Source: Basfia succiniciproducens
GTDB lineage: Bacteria; Pseudomonadota; Gammaproteobacteria; Enterobacterales; Pasteurellaceae
NCBI RefSeq assembly: GCF_011455875.1
Contig: NZ_CP015031.1
Span: 1,407,405-1,471,404 of the forward strand
DNA: 64,000 nucleotides
Direction: 5' to 3'
Under the pieces are notes generated by a model. That model saw only the letters and a list, made by a program, of their open reading frames with translations, had not been told where the DNA came from and did not search any database. Positions 18,628 through 29,429 of this stretch are shown one piece after another. The position numbers were made by a program, and so were the translations under genes. Each line of letters opens with the position of its first letter. The first letter of the stretch is position 1.

Positions 18628-19518
18628 ATGAAAAATACAATTATTAAAGGGTTAACCGACTTAGTCGAACAAAAACGGGATAATTTAATTCGCCAGGTGG
18701 TGGTTCAACTTGAAGCGCAAGGCTATAAAGCGGTGTTGGAACAAGCTACCGTGCAACAATTTTGCCGGCAATTCGCCCTTTCACCGGTTGAGTTCGCGTT
18801 GCGATGTTTGCCTGTCGCCGCTTGTTATGCGTTAACGCCGATTTCTCAGTTTAATGTGGGAGCGATCGCAATCGGCCAATCCGGTTCGTTTTATTTTGGC
18901 GCAAATCAGGAATTTGTTGCAGCCTCTATGCAACAGACCGTACATGCGGAGCAAAGTGCGATTTCTCATGCCTGGCTGGCGGGAGAAAAAGCTATTGCTC
19001 ACATGGTGGTGAATTACACGCCTTGCGGGCATTGCCGCCAGTTTATGAATGAATTGAACAGCGCCGAACGGCTTAAAATCCATTTGCCTCATAGCCAAAA
19101 TAATTTGCTGCACAATTATTTGCCGGATGCATTCGGGCCGAAAGATCTGAATATTCAAAATGTGTTTTTTGACGGGCAATCTCATCCGTTTAACTATCAA
19201 GGGCATGACCCTTTGATTCGTGCGGCGGTAGAGGCTGCAAGTCAGTCTTACGCGCCTTACAGTCAAGCTTTCAGCGGCGTGGCGTTGCAGCTTGGCGAGC
19301 TAATTATTTGCGGACGCTATGCGGAAAATGCCGCTTTTAATCCGACTTTTCTGCCGTTGCAATCGGCGCTGAATTATCAGCGTTTGCAAGGGCTGATTGA
19401 TGTAAAAGTCCGTCGTGTCGTAATGGCGGAGGCAAAAGCGGATTTAACCAGCCTACCGATGACGCAAAGCCTCGCCGGCGCTCATTTAGGGCTTGATATC
19501 GAATATATTTCGCTATAA
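18628..19518 (+). CDS. cdd: Cytidine deaminase
   Basis: Zinc enzyme that deaminates cytidine and deoxycytidine to the uridines in pyrimidine salvage. The 296-residue protein is the long dimeric E. coli type (294 residues), with an active N-terminal domain and a degenerate C-terminal repeat of the fold. Zinc ligands are His106 with catalytic Glu108 (HAEQ), and Cys133 and Cys136 in PCGHC. GGAGATTTAA precedes the start. It is monocistronic with a terminator hairpin at 19549. A GATCAC half-site near 18540 hints at CRP control as in E. coli, but I cannot see a full site. Confidence 0.96.
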   Translation: MKNTIIKGLTDLVEQKRDNLIRQVVVQLEAQGYKAVLEQATVQQFCRQFALSPVEFALRCLPVAACYALTPISQFNVGAIAIGQSGSFYFGANQEFVAASMQQTVHAEQSAISHAWLAGEKAIAHMVVNYTPCGHCRQFMNELNSAERLKIHLPHSQNNLLHNYLPDAFGPKDLNIQNVFFDGQSHPFNYQGHDPLIRAAVEAASQSYAPYSQAFSGVALQLGELIICGRYAENAAFNPTFLPLQSALNYQRLQGLIDVKVRRVVMAEAKADLTSLPMTQSLAGAHLGLDIEYISL

Positions 19519-19548
19519 GTCCAATAAAAGTACATTGAATTTTTATCT

Positions 19549-19573
19549 ATAATCCTCGAAAGGATTATTTTTG
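19549..19573 (+). terminator. Rho-independent terminator after cdd
   Basis: ATAATCCT pairs perfectly with AGGATTAT across the tetraloop CGAA, followed by TTTTTG. Confidence 0.85.
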
Positions 19574-19720
19574 ACATTACGGTGTCAACTGCTTCAAAGA
19601 AAAATAATTCGTTATGCGGGTTTTGAATGATTTTTTGTATAATTTTCGCTCTTTTATTCAGATTCCGGTTATCTCGTGTTAGAATTGCCCGTTTTAAGAT
19701 AATAGGATGATATAAGCAGA

Positions 19721-20029
19721 ATGAATTTAGTCGATTTTCTTGTAGATAAACTGGATGCTTTAAAAGCAACAGAGATTGAATGTATAGACGTGCGAGGCAA
19801 GTCTTCCGTCACCGATAATATGATTATTTGTACCGGTTCTTCCAGCCGTCATGTTGCCTCCGTGGCGCAGAAGCTAATTGATGAAAGCAAACAGGCGGGC
19901 TTTGAAAGCTTTGGCGAAGAAGGTAAAGCGGTCGCCGATTGGATCGTGGTGGATTTCGGTCAGGCAATTGTACATATTATGCAAGGTGACGCTCGTCAAA
20001 TGTATCAATTGGAAAAACTTTGGGCGTAA
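19721..20029 (+). CDS. rsfS: Ribosome silencing factor RsfS
   Basis: Small Iojap-family protein that binds L14 on the large ribosomal subunit and blocks subunit joining in starvation. The 102-residue protein has the family core CIDVRGKSSVTDNMIICTG, then EGKAVADWIVVDFG and HIM. It opens the rsfS-rlmH-mrdA-rodA-rlpA-dacA-ybeD-lipB-lipA series conserved in gammaproteobacteria. rlmH begins 93 bases after it; the gap holds an uptake signal (ACCGCACTT near 20083). Confidence 0.96.
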   Translation: MNLVDFLVDKLDALKATEIECIDVRGKSSVTDNMIICTGSSSRHVASVAQKLIDESKQAGFESFGEEGKAVADWIVVDFGQAIVHIMQGDARQMYQLEKLWA

Positions 20030-20122
20030 AATTCCTCTGAGATTCTTCACAATTCGTATAACGGAAAATTGCATTTTTTTGACCGCACTTTTCAATCCGA
20101 TATCATAAGGGTTACAGCATAA

Positions 20123-20590
20123 ATGAAAATTCAGTTAATTGCAGTGGGAACAAAAATGCCCGATTGGGTGAAAGTGGGGTTTGAGGAATATCAACGCCGT
20201 TTTCCCAAAGATATGCCTTTTGAATTAATTGAAATTCCTGCTGGCAAACGGGGAAAAAATGCGGATATCAAACGGATTCTGGAGCAGGAAGGCAAAGCCA
20301 TGCTTAGCGCTTGCGGGCGGGGAAAGGTGGTGACCCTGGATATTCCCGGTAAACCTTGGACCACGGATCAATTAGCCCGGCAACTTGAATCCTGGAAAAA
20401 TGACGGTCGGGATATTTGTTTGCTAATCGGTGGGCCGGAAGGTTTGTCGCCGGAATGTAAAGCGGCGGCGGAACAAAGCTGGTCGCTTTCACCGCTTACT
20501 TTGCCTCATCCGCTGGTGCGGGTGGTTGTGGCGGAAAGCCTTTATCGAGCCTGGTCATTAACGACGAATCACCCTTATCACCGGGAATAA
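20123..20590 (+). CDS. rlmH: 23S rRNA (pseudouridine1915-N3)-methyltransferase RlmH
   Basis: SPOUT methyltransferase that methylates pseudouridine 1915 of 23S rRNA in assembled 70S ribosomes. The 155-residue protein has exactly the E. coli length, the SPOUT knot segment [12 protein letters not shown] with SAM-binding glycines, and the conserved C-terminus [32 protein letters not shown] lies before the start. mrdA follows 40 bases later. Confidence 0.97.
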   Translation: MKIQLIAVGTKMPDWVKVGFEEYQRRFPKDMPFELIEIPAGKRGKNADIKRILEQEGKAMLSACGRGKVVTLDIPGKPWTTDQLARQLESWKNDGRDICLLIGGPEGLSPECKAAAEQSWSLSPLTLPHPLVRVVVAESLYRAWSLTTNHPYHRE

Positions 20591-20630
20591 TTAATATTGA
20601 GCGAATAGCGTTCACTCATTTTTGAAGAAT

Positions 20631-22670
20631 ATGAATTTGTTAACAAAACTTTTTGCAACACCTCGACATGATCCGATTCGCGATAATAAGGCGGAGCGGA
20701 ATCTGTTTGCCCGTCGAGCATTAGTGGCCTTTATCGGTACGCTTTTGCTGACGGTAGTTTTATTCACAAATTTATATAATCTGCAGGTAACGGAATACGA
20801 TAAATATCAAACCCGTTCTAACGGCAACCGTATTAAATTGCTGCCGGTACCGCCTACCCGCGGGTTGATTTATGATCGTTACGGTAAATTATTAGCGGAA
20901 AATCTGACCTTTTTCGGGCTATATATAGTACCGGAAAAAGTGGAAAATTTAGACCGCACTTTTGACGAACTCAGAGATGTGGTGGGGTTAACGGATAGCG
21001 ATATCGAACAGTTTAAGAAAGAACGCCGTCGTTCTTCTCGCTATACGCCGATTATGCTGAAATCCGATTTAACGGAAGAACAAATCGCCCGTTTTGCGGT
21101 GAATCAATATAATTATCCGAGTCTGGATATTCGTCCGTACTTTAAACGCCATTATCTTTATGGTGAGCCTTTAACCCATATTTTAGGTTATGTGGCGCGA
21201 ATTAATGATAAAGATGTAGAACGGCTGAAAAAAGAAGAAAAAGACGCTAATTATGCCGGTACAACGGATATCGGTAAGCTCGGTATTGAACGTTTTTACG
21301 AAGATCAGTTGCACGGCACGGCAGGTTATGAACAGGTAGAAATCAATAACCGCGGTAAGGTTATCCGCAAGTTGAGCGAGCAGCCTCCGGTTGCGGGGAA
21401 GAGTATTTATTTAACTATTGATTTAGAATTACAGCGCTTTATTACCGATTTACTTGCCGGCCAGAAAGGGGCCGTTGTGGTAATGGATCCGCGGGACAGC
21501 AGCATATTAGCCATGGTTTCCAGTCCGAGTTATGATAACAATTTATTTGTAGGCGGTATTTCAGGTTCGGCTTATAAGCGTTTGTTGGAGGATCCGACGC
21601 GGCCTTTATACAGCCGGGCGACTCAAGGGGCTTATCCGCCGGCTTCTACCGTGAAACCGTTTATTGCCGTTGCCGCATTAACGGAAGGTATTATTACGCC
21701 GAATATGACTATTTTCGACCCCGGTTACTGGATATTGCCAAACAGTACAAAACGTTTCCGGGACTGGAAAAAAACAGGGCATGGTTCATTAAATTTATAT
21801 AAATCCATTACCGAGTCTGCGGATACTTATTTTTATCAGGTCGCCTATAAAATGGGGATTGATAAGATGTCGGAATGGATGACTCGTTTCGGTTTCGGCG
21901 TACCGACCGGTGTTGATATTCAGGAAGAGACTTCCGGTATTATGCCGACCAGAGAATGGAAGCAAAAACGTTATAAAAAACCTTGGGTAATAGGCGATAC
22001 GATTCCCGTCGGTATCGGGCAGGGCTACTGGACGGCAACACCGTTGCAGTTGGCTAAAGCGACCAGCGTGTTGGTTAATGACGGTAAAGTAAACACGCCG
22101 CATTTAATGAAAGAAACTGTGGGTTCGGAGAAAGAGCCTTATAAGGATCCTTTGTTGTATGAGGATATTTCGGAACCGACTAAAGCCGCCTGGAATGAGG
22201 CAAAACGCGGAATGTACGGTGTTGTCAACGCACCGAACGGAACAGGGCGTAAGGCGTTTACCGGTGCCGCTTATCGGGTGGCGGGAAAATCCGGCACGGC
22301 ACAGGTGTTTAGTTTGAAAGAAAATCAACGATATGATGCAAGCCAGTTAAAACGGGAATTACATGATCACGCCTGGTTTACCGCATACGCTCCTTATGAA
22401 AACCCGCATATCGTGGTTTCCATTATTTTAGAAAATGCCGGCGGCGGTTCGGGCAATGCAGCACCGGTAGTGCGTCAAATTATGGATTATTATTTATTGC
22501 ATCGTTTGCCGCAAGTTGCCAAATTAGAAGGGATTACTGATGAGCAGAGCGTAAACTCCGCAGCAGAACAGTCGAAAGCGGCTGAAAATAATAGTGAGGA
22601 GGCTGCAACATCAGGCGATATGCCTATTGAAGAACCTATTTCATTACCGCACGAAGGGGCGACAGAATGA
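20631..22670 (+). CDS. mrdA: Penicillin-binding protein 2 (elongation transpeptidase)
   Basis: Peptidoglycan DD-transpeptidase of the rod (elongasome) complex. From the ATG at 20631 the protein is 679 residues. It has an N-terminal membrane anchor near 23-45, the class B dimerisation domain, and the transpeptidase motifs S339-TVK (in PPASTVKPF), SAD ([10 protein letters not shown]) and KSGTAQ. An alternative TTG start lies three codons earlier. A Ser/Glu-rich tail of about 45 residues follows the domain. The stop overlaps the rodA start (ATGA), so the two are translationally coupled. Confidence 0.96.
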   Translation: MNLLTKLFATPRHDPIRDNKAERNLFARRALVAFIGTLLLTVVLFTNLYNLQVTEYDKYQTRSNGNRIKLLPVPPTRGLIYDRYGKLLAENLTFFGLYIVPEKVENLDRTFDELRDVVGLTDSDIEQFKKERRRSSRYTPIMLKSDLTEEQIARFAVNQYNYPSLDIRPYFKRHYLYGEPLTHILGYVARINDKDVERLKKEEKDANYAGTTDIGKLGIERFYEDQLHGTAGYEQVEINNRGKVIRKLSEQPPVAGKSIYLTIDLELQRFITDLLAGQKGAVVVMDPRDSSILAMVSSPSYDNNLFVGGISGSAYKRLLEDPTRPLYSRATQGAYPPASTVKPFIAVAALTEGIITPNMTIFDPGYWILPNSTKRFRDWKKTGHGSLNLYKSITESADTYFYQVAYKMGIDKMSEWMTRFGFGVPTGVDIQEETSGIMPTREWKQKRYKKPWVIGDTIPVGIGQGYWTATPLQLAKATSVLVNDGKVNTPHLMKETVGSEKEPYKDPLLYEDISEPTKAAWNEAKRGMYGVVNAPNGTGRKAFTGAAYRVAGKSGTAQVFSLKENQRYDASQLKRELHDHAWFTAYAPYENPHIVVSIILENAGGGSGNAAPVVRQIMDYYLLHRLPQVAKLEGITDEQSVNSAAEQSKAAENNSEEAATSGDMPIEEPISLPHEGATE

Positions 22671-23785
22671 CCGAGAAAAAATCTATCTTCTCAAATATTT
22701 GGACCAGGTTGCACCTTGATTTTCTGTTGCTGGTCGGATTATTGGTTGTCTCGGGCTACGGTTTAATTGTGTTATACAGCGCTTCCGGTGGCAGTGAGAC
22801 AATGTTCCGTAGCCGGATTATCCAGGTTGTATTGGGATTTGCGGTGATGATTGTAATGGCTCAATTCCCACCTCGCTTTTATCAACGTATTGCGCCTTAT
22901 TTATTTTTTGTCGGACTTATTATGCTGATTTTGGTGGATTTAATCGGTACCACCAGTAAAGGTGCTCAACGTTGGCTTGATTTGGGTTTATTCCGTTTTC
23001 AGCCGTCAGAGATCGTTAAACTATCGGTGCCATTGATGGTAGCGGTTTATTTAGGAAATAAAAAATTACCGCCTAAGCTTTCCGAAACCGTTATTGCACT
23101 GGCAATTATTGTAGTGCCGACCTTGTTAGTAGCAATTCAACCGGATTTGGGGACATCTATTTTGGTAAGCGCCTCCGGGCTTTTCGTTGTATTTTTAGCA
23201 GGTATGAGCTGGTGGCTTATTTTGGCGGCAGTAGTCGGTTTAGCTGCATTTATACCGATTATGTGGTTGTATTTAATGCATGATTATCAAAGAACGCGAG
23301 TGCTAACATTATTGGATCCGGAAAAAGACCCGCTCGGTGCCGGTTATCATATTCTTCAGTCTAAAATTGCTATCGGTTCGGGCGGATTATGGGGTAAAGG
23401 CTGGATGTTAGGCACGCAGTCTCAGCTGGACTTCTTACCCGAACCTCATACCGACTTTATTTTTGCCGTATTAAGTGAAGAACAGGGTATGTTTGGAATT
23501 ACGCTATTGATGTTAATTTATTTCTTTATTATTATTCGGGGTCTAATTATCGGTGTTAATGCGGAAACTGCGTTCGGACGTATTCTAACCGGCGCATTAA
23601 CATTAATTTTCTTTGTTTACATATTTGTAAATATTGGGATGGTAAGTGGAATTTTACCGGTAGTAGGTGTACCATTACCGCTTATCAGTTATGGTGGAAC
23701 GTCATTTGTTTCATTAATGGCGGGATTTGGCGTAATAATGTCAATCCATACGCATAAACGTACTCTTTATCACAAAGGGAACTAA
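22667..23785 (+). CDS. mrdB: Rod-shape SEDS glycosyltransferase RodA
   Basis: Polytopic membrane glycan polymerase that works with PBP2 in lateral wall synthesis. The 372-residue protein has about ten hydrophobic segments, the SEDS pattern [10 protein letters not shown], the catalytic-loop Asp in the W(L)DLGLF region, and the signature [15 protein letters not shown] variant followed by [18 protein letters not shown]. It overlaps the mrdA stop by four bases. Confidence 0.96.
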   Translation: MTEKKSIFSNIWTRLHLDFLLLVGLLVVSGYGLIVLYSASGGSETMFRSRIIQVVLGFAVMIVMAQFPPRFYQRIAPYLFFVGLIMLILVDLIGTTSKGAQRWLDLGLFRFQPSEIVKLSVPLMVAVYLGNKKLPPKLSETVIALAIIVVPTLLVAIQPDLGTSILVSASGLFVVFLAGMSWWLILAAVVGLAAFIPIMWLYLMHDYQRTRVLTLLDPEKDPLGAGYHILQSKIAIGSGGLWGKGWMLGTQSQLDFLPEPHTDFIFAVLSEEQGMFGITLLMLIYFFIIIRGLIIGVNAETAFGRILTGALTLIFFVYIFVNIGMVSGILPVVGVPLPLISYGGTSFVSLMAGFGVIMSIHTHKRTLYHKGN

Positions 23786-23854
23786 TTAAAGTTTTCACGG
23801 TCAGATTAGTCTGATATCTGTGGAAATTTAGGACACTAACCTAGAGTATCTATT

Positions 23855-24442
23855 ATGAAACTAAAATTCTTATTAACTGTATTATTAGCAGTGATGACAA
23901 CCGCTTGTTCGGCAAGTTCGAATACTGCGCAGGTAAATAATACAAAAAAACATTATGGTATTGCAGGGCCGAAATTAGAACATAAGGGTGCTGCAAAATC
24001 ATCAAATACTTATGTTGTAAACGGTAGAAAATATACTACGCAAACTTCTCGTAATGCAAAAAATTACAGTAAAGAAGGGAAAGCAAGTTATTATCACAAC
24101 AAGTTTCACGGGCGTCGCACGGCGAGCGGTGAGAAATACAGCAACCAGCAATATACCGCAGCACATAAAACCCTGCCTTTAGGTTCTTATGCATTAGTGA
24201 CTAATTTGCGTAATAACAAAAAAGTGATTGTGCGTATTAATGATCGCGGACCGTTTTCCAAAACACGCATTATGGATTTATCACATGCCGCTGCAAACGA
24301 GCTCGGTTTAATTAGAGCAGGTGTTGGAAATGTGCGAGTGGAAGCGTTACATGTTGATCGCAGCGGTCAGATCTCCGGTGCTGGCGCATCAACATTAGTG
24401 AAAAATGCGAGAACCGATGAAGCCCGCGATAGAATCAAATAA
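23855..24442 (+). CDS. rlpA: Septal-ring/rare lipoprotein A (RlpA), short form without SPOR
   Basis: Outer-membrane lipoprotein with a double-psi beta-barrel domain; the Pseudomonas homologue is a lytic transglycosylase acting on glycans without stem peptides. The lipobox is VMTTAC with Cys18. The DPBB domain spans about residues 72-165 ([19 protein letters not shown], then RINDRGPF). The protein ends at residue 195, about 30 residues after the DPBB domain, so the SPOR domain found at the C-terminus of E. coli RlpA is missing. It lies between rodA and dacA in the conserved order. Confidence 0.92.
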   Translation: MKLKFLLTVLLAVMTTACSASSNTAQVNNTKKHYGIAGPKLEHKGAAKSSNTYVVNGRKYTTQTSRNAKNYSKEGKASYYHNKFHGRRTASGEKYSNQQYTAAHKTLPLGSYALVTNLRNNKKVIVRINDRGPFSKTRIMDLSHAAANELGLIRAGVGNVRVEALHVDRSGQISGAGASTLVKNARTDEARDRIK

Positions 24443-24470
24443 ATGACAAATGTTTGATTTATTTTATTAC

Positions 24471-24505
24471 ACAAAGTGACGACATGTTAAATGACGTCAC
24501 TTTGT
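24471..24505 (+). terminator. Hairpin after rlpA
   Basis: ACAAAGTGACG pairs perfectly with CGTCACTTTGT around a 13-base loop; the following T-run is weak (CTGC), so it may be a transcript-stabilising hairpin. Confidence 0.6.
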
Positions 24506-24585
24506 CTGCTTATTTAGCCTGAGAATTAAGGATTGAAAGCAGGCAAAACCGACTTATTATTTTTATTTATCCGAAGGATTTATCG

Positions 24586-25770
24586 ATGTTAAAGAACGCA
24601 CTTAAAAAAACAAGCTTGGCAATATTTGCCGGTTTATTAGCTCTACCATTAACGGTGTCCGCCGAAGACGTTAATTTCGGTATAGTTCCTCCTCAAGTGA
24701 ATGCACAAACCTATGTTGTTATGGACTATAACTCCGGCGCTGTGCTTGCTTCCTTAAATCCTGATCAACGTCAGTATCCGGCCTCATTAACTAAAATGAT
24801 GACAAGCTATGTAATTGGCGATGCGTTAAAACAAGGTAAAATTCATAATACCGATACCATTACTGTCGGCGAAAGTTCATGGGGTAAGAATTTCCCCGAT
24901 TCATCTAAAATGTTCCTGAACCTGAATCAACAGGTTACGGTTGAGCAATTAAACCGCGGTATTATTATTGTATCCGGCAATGATGCCTGTGTTGCCATGG
25001 CCGAACACGTATCCGGTACAACGGATAATTTTATTAACAGCATGAATAAATATGCCGAACAATTCGGATTGAAAAACACGCATTTCACGACGGTACACGG
25101 TTTAGATGATGCAAACCAATATTCGTCGGCACGAGATATGGCGATTATCGGCGCACATATTATCCGTGATTTGCCGGAAGAGTATAAAATTTATGCGGAA
25201 AAAGACTTTACTTTCAATAAAATCAAACAGCCGAACCGCAACGGTCTATTATGGGATAAAACCATCAATGTTGACGGAATGAAAACAGGTCATACAAGCC
25301 AGGCAGGTTATAACTTAGTCGCCTCGGCAACGAACGCGGATAATATGCGTTTGATTACGGTGGTGATGGGTGTGCCGACTTATAAAGGCCGTGAAGTGGA
25401 AAGTAAAAAACTACTGCAATGGGCGTTCAACAGTTTTGATACCTTCAAAACTTTAGAAGCGGGTAAAGCGGTTACAAACCAGGATATTTATTACGGCAAT
25501 CAGGGCAAAGTACAGATCGGCGTGTTGCAGGATCGCTTTATTACCGTGCCTAAGGGCCGTAATGCCGATTTAAAAGCCCGTTTCGAATTAGATAAGAAAT
25601 ATTTAGAAGCGCCTTTAGCAAAAGGTCAGGTCGTGGGTAAAGTGATTTACCAATTAGACGGTAAAGATGTGGCAAAAGTCGATTTACAGGCAATGCAAGA
25701 CGTTGAAGAAGGCGGAATTTTTGGTAAAGCCTGGGATTGGTTAGTATTAACGATTAAGAGTTTATTCTAG
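24586..25770 (+). CDS. dacA: D-alanyl-D-alanine carboxypeptidase, PBP5 type
   Basis: Periplasmic enzyme that trims the terminal D-Ala from stem peptides, held to the inner membrane by a C-terminal amphipathic helix. The 394-residue protein has a signal peptide ending near VSA-26, the SxxK motif S67-LTK (YPASLTKMM), SGN (IIVSGNDACVAM), KTG (GMKTGHTS), the PBP5 C-terminal beta-domain, and the amphipathic end KAWDWLVLTIKSLF. It has its own upstream gap and an uptake-signal hairpin downstream (about 25809-25852). Confidence 0.96.
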   Translation: MLKNALKKTSLAIFAGLLALPLTVSAEDVNFGIVPPQVNAQTYVVMDYNSGAVLASLNPDQRQYPASLTKMMTSYVIGDALKQGKIHNTDTITVGESSWGKNFPDSSKMFLNLNQQVTVEQLNRGIIIVSGNDACVAMAEHVSGTTDNFINSMNKYAEQFGLKNTHFTTVHGLDDANQYSSARDMAIIGAHIIRDLPEEYKIYAEKDFTFNKIKQPNRNGLLWDKTINVDGMKTGHTSQAGYNLVASATNADNMRLITVVMGVPTYKGREVESKKLLQWAFNSFDTFKTLEAGKAVTNQDIYYGNQGKVQIGVLQDRFITVPKGRNADLKARFELDKKYLEAPLAKGQVVGKVIYQLDGKDVAKVDLQAMQDVEEGGIFGKAWDWLVLTIKSLF

Positions 25771-25950
25771 GTAATAGGCGACGTTATTTAATTTGTTAAG
25801 CGTTAATTAAAAACCGCATTTCGCTTCATGGCAAAGTGCGGTTCGTTTTTTCAAAATTTTGACTGATTATTCACCATTGAAATTTTGTATTTCGGCTTTA
25901 TATTGTGACAACACGTAAGAATAGAATTTAATAATTTAAAGGATAAAGAG

Positions 25951-26250
25951 ATGAGCGAAACAAAAACAGTAAATTTATCAGAACTACCGCAACAAAAATT
26001 AAAAGATTTATTAGAATTTCCATGCAGTTTTACCTTTAAAGTTGTAGGCGCCGCACGCCCGGATTTAATTGATGATGTGGTGATGCTGGTACAGCAGCAC
26101 GCAAAAGGCGATTATAATCCGCGTAATGCCGTGAGCAGCAAGGGAACATACCACTCGGTTTCTATTGATATTATTGCGGAAGAAATCGAACAAATAGAAA
26201 GACTGTATGAAGAATTGGCTAAAATTGAAGGCGTGAGAATGGTTCTTTAA
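25951..26250 (+). CDS. ybeD: YbeD-family protein (DUF493)
   Basis: Small ACT-like-fold protein of unknown function found between dacA and lipB in many gammaproteobacteria. The 99-residue protein contains the family core [19 protein letters not shown] and the later [24 protein letters not shown] precedes the start. A terminator follows, so it is probably separate from lipB. Confidence 0.93.
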   Translation: MSETKTVNLSELPQQKLKDLLEFPCSFTFKVVGAARPDLIDDVVMLVQQHAKGDYNPRNAVSSKGTYHSVSIDIIAEEIEQIERLYEELAKIEGVRMVL

Positions 26251-26270
26251 TAATAGCCGAATGTTTTTTG

Positions 26271-26296
26271 AGAGCCTCCGTTGAGGCTCTTCTTTT
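26271..26296 (+). terminator. Rho-independent terminator after ybeD
   Basis: AGAGCCTC pairs with GAGGCTCT across loop CGTT, followed by TCTTTT. Confidence 0.85.
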
Positions 26297-26350
26297 ATAG
26301 TTTTGCATTTTGTATATAGTTTGGTTTTAGCAACGTATTTAGAATTTTAT

Positions 26351-27016
26351 ATGGAACAAAAATTAATTATCCGTCAACTCGGTATACGGGATTACCAAAA
26401 AACCTGGCATGAAATGCAGGAATTCACCGACAATCGCACTGATAAAAGTGCCGATGAGATTTGGTTGGTTCAGCATCCCTCCGTTTTTACGCAAGGGCAA
26501 GCGGGCAAAGCCGAGCATTTACTCCGTAGCACGGCGATTCCCGTTGTGCAGTCGGATCGCGGCGGGCAAATTACCTATCACGGAATCGGTCAGCAGATTA
26601 TGTATGTGTTGATCGATATTAAGCGGCTTAAAACACAGGGGCGGGATATTAGTGTCCGCCAACTGGTGAGTGCGCTGGAACAATCCGTTATCAACACGTT
26701 GGCGGATTACGGCATTGAAAGTTATGCAAAAGCGGATGCGCCGGGCGTTTATATTGACGGCAAAAAAATCTGTTCGCTGGGGTTGCGTATTCGCCGCGGT
26801 TGTTCTTTCCACGGGCTGGCGTTTAATATTAATATGGATCTCGAACCTTTTCACAGTATTAATCCTTGCGGCTATGCGGGGTTGGAAATGGTTCAGCTGG
26901 CGGATTTTGTTTCACCTCAGGAGGCGGATTGCGACAAAGTTTCGCCAAAATTAGTTGAACACTTTGTAACAATTTTAGGCTATAATAAGCAACAAATTTT
27001 TAACATTAAGGAATAA
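26351..27016 (+). CDS. lipB: Octanoyl-[acyl-carrier protein]:protein N-octanoyltransferase LipB
   Basis: Moves octanoyl groups from acyl carrier protein to lipoyl domains of 2-oxoacid dehydrogenases and GcvH. From the ATG at 26351 the protein is 221 residues. It has the ligase-fold motif [13 protein letters not shown] (69-81), the catalytic Lys139 (GKKICSLG) and the catalytic Cys173 (INPCGY). The frame is open 16 codons upstream from a weak start. lipA begins four bases after its stop. Confidence 0.96.
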   Translation: MEQKLIIRQLGIRDYQKTWHEMQEFTDNRTDKSADEIWLVQHPSVFTQGQAGKAEHLLRSTAIPVVQSDRGGQITYHGIGQQIMYVLIDIKRLKTQGRDISVRQLVSALEQSVINTLADYGIESYAKADAPGVYIDGKKICSLGLRIRRGCSFHGLAFNINMDLEPFHSINPCGYAGLEMVQLADFVSPQEADCDKVSPKLVEHFVTILGYNKQQIFNIKE

Positions 27017-27020
27017 CCTA

Positions 27021-27983
27021 GTGAGTACCGCATTTAAAATGGAACGAGGGGTAAAATACCGCGATGCAGCGAAAACCTCGATCATTCAAGTTAAAAATAT
27101 TGATCCCGACCAGGAGTTACTGCAAAAACCTTCCTGGATGAAGATAAAACTTCCCGCCAATTCGGCTAAAATCCAAAGTATTAAAAACGGTATGCGTCGT
27201 CACGGGTTAAATTCCGTTTGTGAAGAAGCTTCATGCCCTAATTTGCACGAATGTTTTAATCATGGCACGGCGACATTTATGATCCTCGGGGCAATTTGTA
27301 CGCGCCGTTGCCCGTTCTGTGACGTTGCGCACGGTAAACCGTTGCCGCCGGATCCTGAAGAACCGAAAAAATTAGCGGAAACTATTCAGGATATGAAATT
27401 GAAATATGTGGTGATTACTTCCGTTGATCGCGACGACTTGCCTGATCGCGGTGCGGGGCATTTTGCCGAATGTATCAAGGAAATCCGCAAAATTAACCCG
27501 AATACCAAAATTGAAATTTTGGTGCCTGATTTCCGCGGACGTATTGAACAGGCGTTGGATAAATTAAAAGACAATCCGCCGGATGTGTTTAATCATAATC
27601 TGGAAAATGTACCTCGTTTGTATCGCGATATTCGTCCGGGTGCGGATTATCAATGGTCGCTGAAATTATTACGTGAATTTAAAGCATTATTTCCGCATAT
27701 TCCAACCAAATCAGGCTTAATGGTAGGATTGGGCGAGACAAACGAAGAAATTTTAAACGTGATGCAAGACCTGAGAAACAACGGGGTAACCATGCTGACC
27801 TTAGGGCAATATTTGCAGCCAAGCCGTTTCCATTTACCGGTCGCCCGTTATGTGCCGCCTGAAGAATTTGACGAATTCCGCACCAAAGCGGAAGTCATGG
27901 GCTTTGAACACGCAGCCTGCGGTCCGTTTGTGCGTTCTTCTTACCATGCGGATTTACAAGCCAGCGGCGGATTGGTGAAGTAA
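27021..27983 (+). CDS. lipA: Lipoyl synthase LipA
   Basis: Radical-SAM enzyme that inserts two sulfur atoms into the octanoyl chain on lipoyl domains. The 320-residue protein has both iron-sulfur sites: the auxiliary cluster cysteines 67, 72 and 78 ([13 protein letters not shown]) and the radical-SAM cysteines 93, 97 and 100 (CTRRCPFC). The RSSYHA end supplies the auxiliary-cluster serine. The start is GTG, with AAGGAATAACCTA ahead. It is co-transcribed with lipB. Confidence 0.97.
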   Translation: MSTAFKMERGVKYRDAAKTSIIQVKNIDPDQELLQKPSWMKIKLPANSAKIQSIKNGMRRHGLNSVCEEASCPNLHECFNHGTATFMILGAICTRRCPFCDVAHGKPLPPDPEEPKKLAETIQDMKLKYVVITSVDRDDLPDRGAGHFAECIKEIRKINPNTKIEILVPDFRGRIEQALDKLKDNPPDVFNHNLENVPRLYRDIRPGADYQWSLKLLREFKALFPHIPTKSGLMVGLGETNEEILNVMQDLRNNGVTMLTLGQYLQPSRFHLPVARYVPPEEFDEFRTKAEVMGFEHAACGPFVRSSYHADLQASGGLVK

Positions 27984-27999
27984 TAAACAGATCTTAAGC

Positions 28000-28043
28000 A
28001 AAAAGTGCGGTAAAAAATTCGAAAATTTTTACCGCACTTTTTT
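28000..28043. terminator. Paired uptake-signal terminator between lipA and the DMT gene
   Basis: AAAAAGTGCGGTAAAAATT-like arm and its complement ending ACCGCACTTTTTT form a long stem around TCGA. Both genes converge here, so it can work in both directions. Confidence 0.85.
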
Positions 28044-28047
28044 ATCG

Positions 28048-28956
28048 TTATTTTTTATTACAAAGAGTAAGCCCGATAACAATCAGCAAAGAGCTAATCA
28101 AATGATAGCCGTGCAACTGTTCACCCAACACTAAAATGCCAAGTGCCGCCGCAAAAAGCGGGGTAGCGTTGGTGAACGCGGCGCCTTTTGTCCCGCCTAC
28201 AATAGTCATACCGTAATTCCAGAACCCGTAAGAGAGAATTGAAGGACCGATTATGAGATAGAGAATAATCATCCATTGGCCATAAGTCAGCTCACTGATA
28301 ATCTGTAGATTTTCGGTATTCAATTGAGAAAGAAACACCGGTGTGAAAATTATCATAGCAATGCCGACTTGTGCGGTCAGCATAACGGAATTGCCGATTT
28401 CTTTAGGTCTCAACCGGATAATGCTGCAATAAACCGACCAACTGACGGCTGATCCGATAGCCCATAAATCTCCTTGATTTACGTTAAACGTCAGCAGTCG
28501 GCTAAGATCTCCGTGACTTAGTAGCCACAATACGCCGATAAAGCTAATTAACGCCCCGATAAAAACGGGAAAGCGAATAGTATCTTTAAAACAAATCCGG
28601 TTTAAAAACATCACCACAATCGGTACCACGGCAAGATAAATACTGGCGTTTAGCGCAGTGGTGGTTTGCAAACCCTGATATAAAAATACGGGGAAAATCA
28701 ACACGCCTAGTAATGCAAGTGCGGTTAAAATTTGCCAATTTTTGCGAATAATATGCCGTTGCTGAGGAAGATATTTAGCAAACAGCAGCAGTAAAATAAT
28801 TGCGGCGGGCAGCCAGCGTAAATAATTTAAAATAATCGGCGGAATTACATGGCTCAGGATTCGGCCGAACATATAGTTACCGCCCCAAAAGAAGGTGGCA
28901 AGAATAAGGCAGAAATAACCATAACCTTTGCTTTGGGTAAAATGCGGCATTAACAC
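28048..28956 (-). CDS. EamA/DMT-superfamily membrane transporter
   Basis: Inner-membrane drug/metabolite transporter family protein; its substrate cannot be told from sequence. The 302-residue protein has about ten hydrophobic segments in two EamA halves (first around 14-145, second around 160-297, with SAVSWSVYCSIIRLRP and GGTKGAAFTNATPLFAAALGIL typical of the family). The start overlaps the folB stop by a few bases, so it is coupled to folB; an ATG two codons later is also possible. Confidence 0.85.
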   Translation of the reverse strand: MLMPHFTQSKGYGYFCLILATFFWGGNYMFGRILSHVIPPIILNYLRWLPAAIILLLLFAKYLPQQRHIIRKNWQILTALALLGVLIFPVFLYQGLQTTTALNASIYLAVVPIVVMFLNRICFKDTIRFPVFIGALISFIGVLWLLSHGDLSRLLTFNVNQGDLWAIGSAVSWSVYCSIIRLRPKEIGNSVMLTAQVGIAMIIFTPVFLSQLNTENLQIISELTYGQWMIILYLIIGPSILSYGFWNYGMTIVGGTKGAAFTNATPLFAAALGILVLGEQLHGYHLISSLLIVIGLTLCNKK

Positions 28957-29306
28957 TGACCTCGTTCGATAATAATACCCACATTACGGGCTTCGGCAAC
29001 CGCTTTAGGTTTGCTTAATTTCAGCTTAATCCATTTTATGCCGAATTCTTTTTGCAATTGTTCGGCAACTTCATTCGCCACCCGTTCAATTAATAAAAAA
29101 GGCTTCGATTGAATATATTGAATAATAAATTGACTGACTTCCGCATAATTTAAGCAATAACTCACATTGTCGGTTTCTGCCGCTTTGCTGCTATCCCATG
29201 CCATCTCAATATCAAAGATAAGACGCTGTTTGATTTGTTGCTCCCAATCATAAACGCCGATTTGGGCAAAAACGGTTAATTCTTCAATAAAAATGCGATC
29301 GATCAT
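28950..29306 (-). CDS. folB: Dihydroneopterin aldolase FolB
   Basis: Folate-pathway enzyme that cleaves 7,8-dihydroneopterin to 6-hydroxymethyl-dihydropterin and glycolaldehyde. The 118-residue protein has the family start RIFIEELTVFAQIGVYDWEQ, the NYAEV segment, the pterin-binding Glu in LLIERVANEVAE, and the C-terminal LSKPKAVAEARNVGIIIER with the catalytic Lys. It is divergent from plsY, as in E. coli, with about 120 bases between them. Confidence 0.96.
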   Translation of the reverse strand: MIDRIFIEELTVFAQIGVYDWEQQIKQRLIFDIEMAWDSSKAAETDNVSYCLNYAEVSQFIIQYIQSKPFLLIERVANEVAEQLQKEFGIKWIKLKLSKPKAVAEARNVGIIIERGQC

Positions 29307-29429
29307 AAGGTTTCCTATTATTGCTGAAATATAATTGGCTATATGCTATCAATTTTAGGTAGAATAAACGAACTATTTATCGCATTTCACTCATGTTATG
29401 AGCGAAAGGTTATCTTTAAGGTGAGTCCG

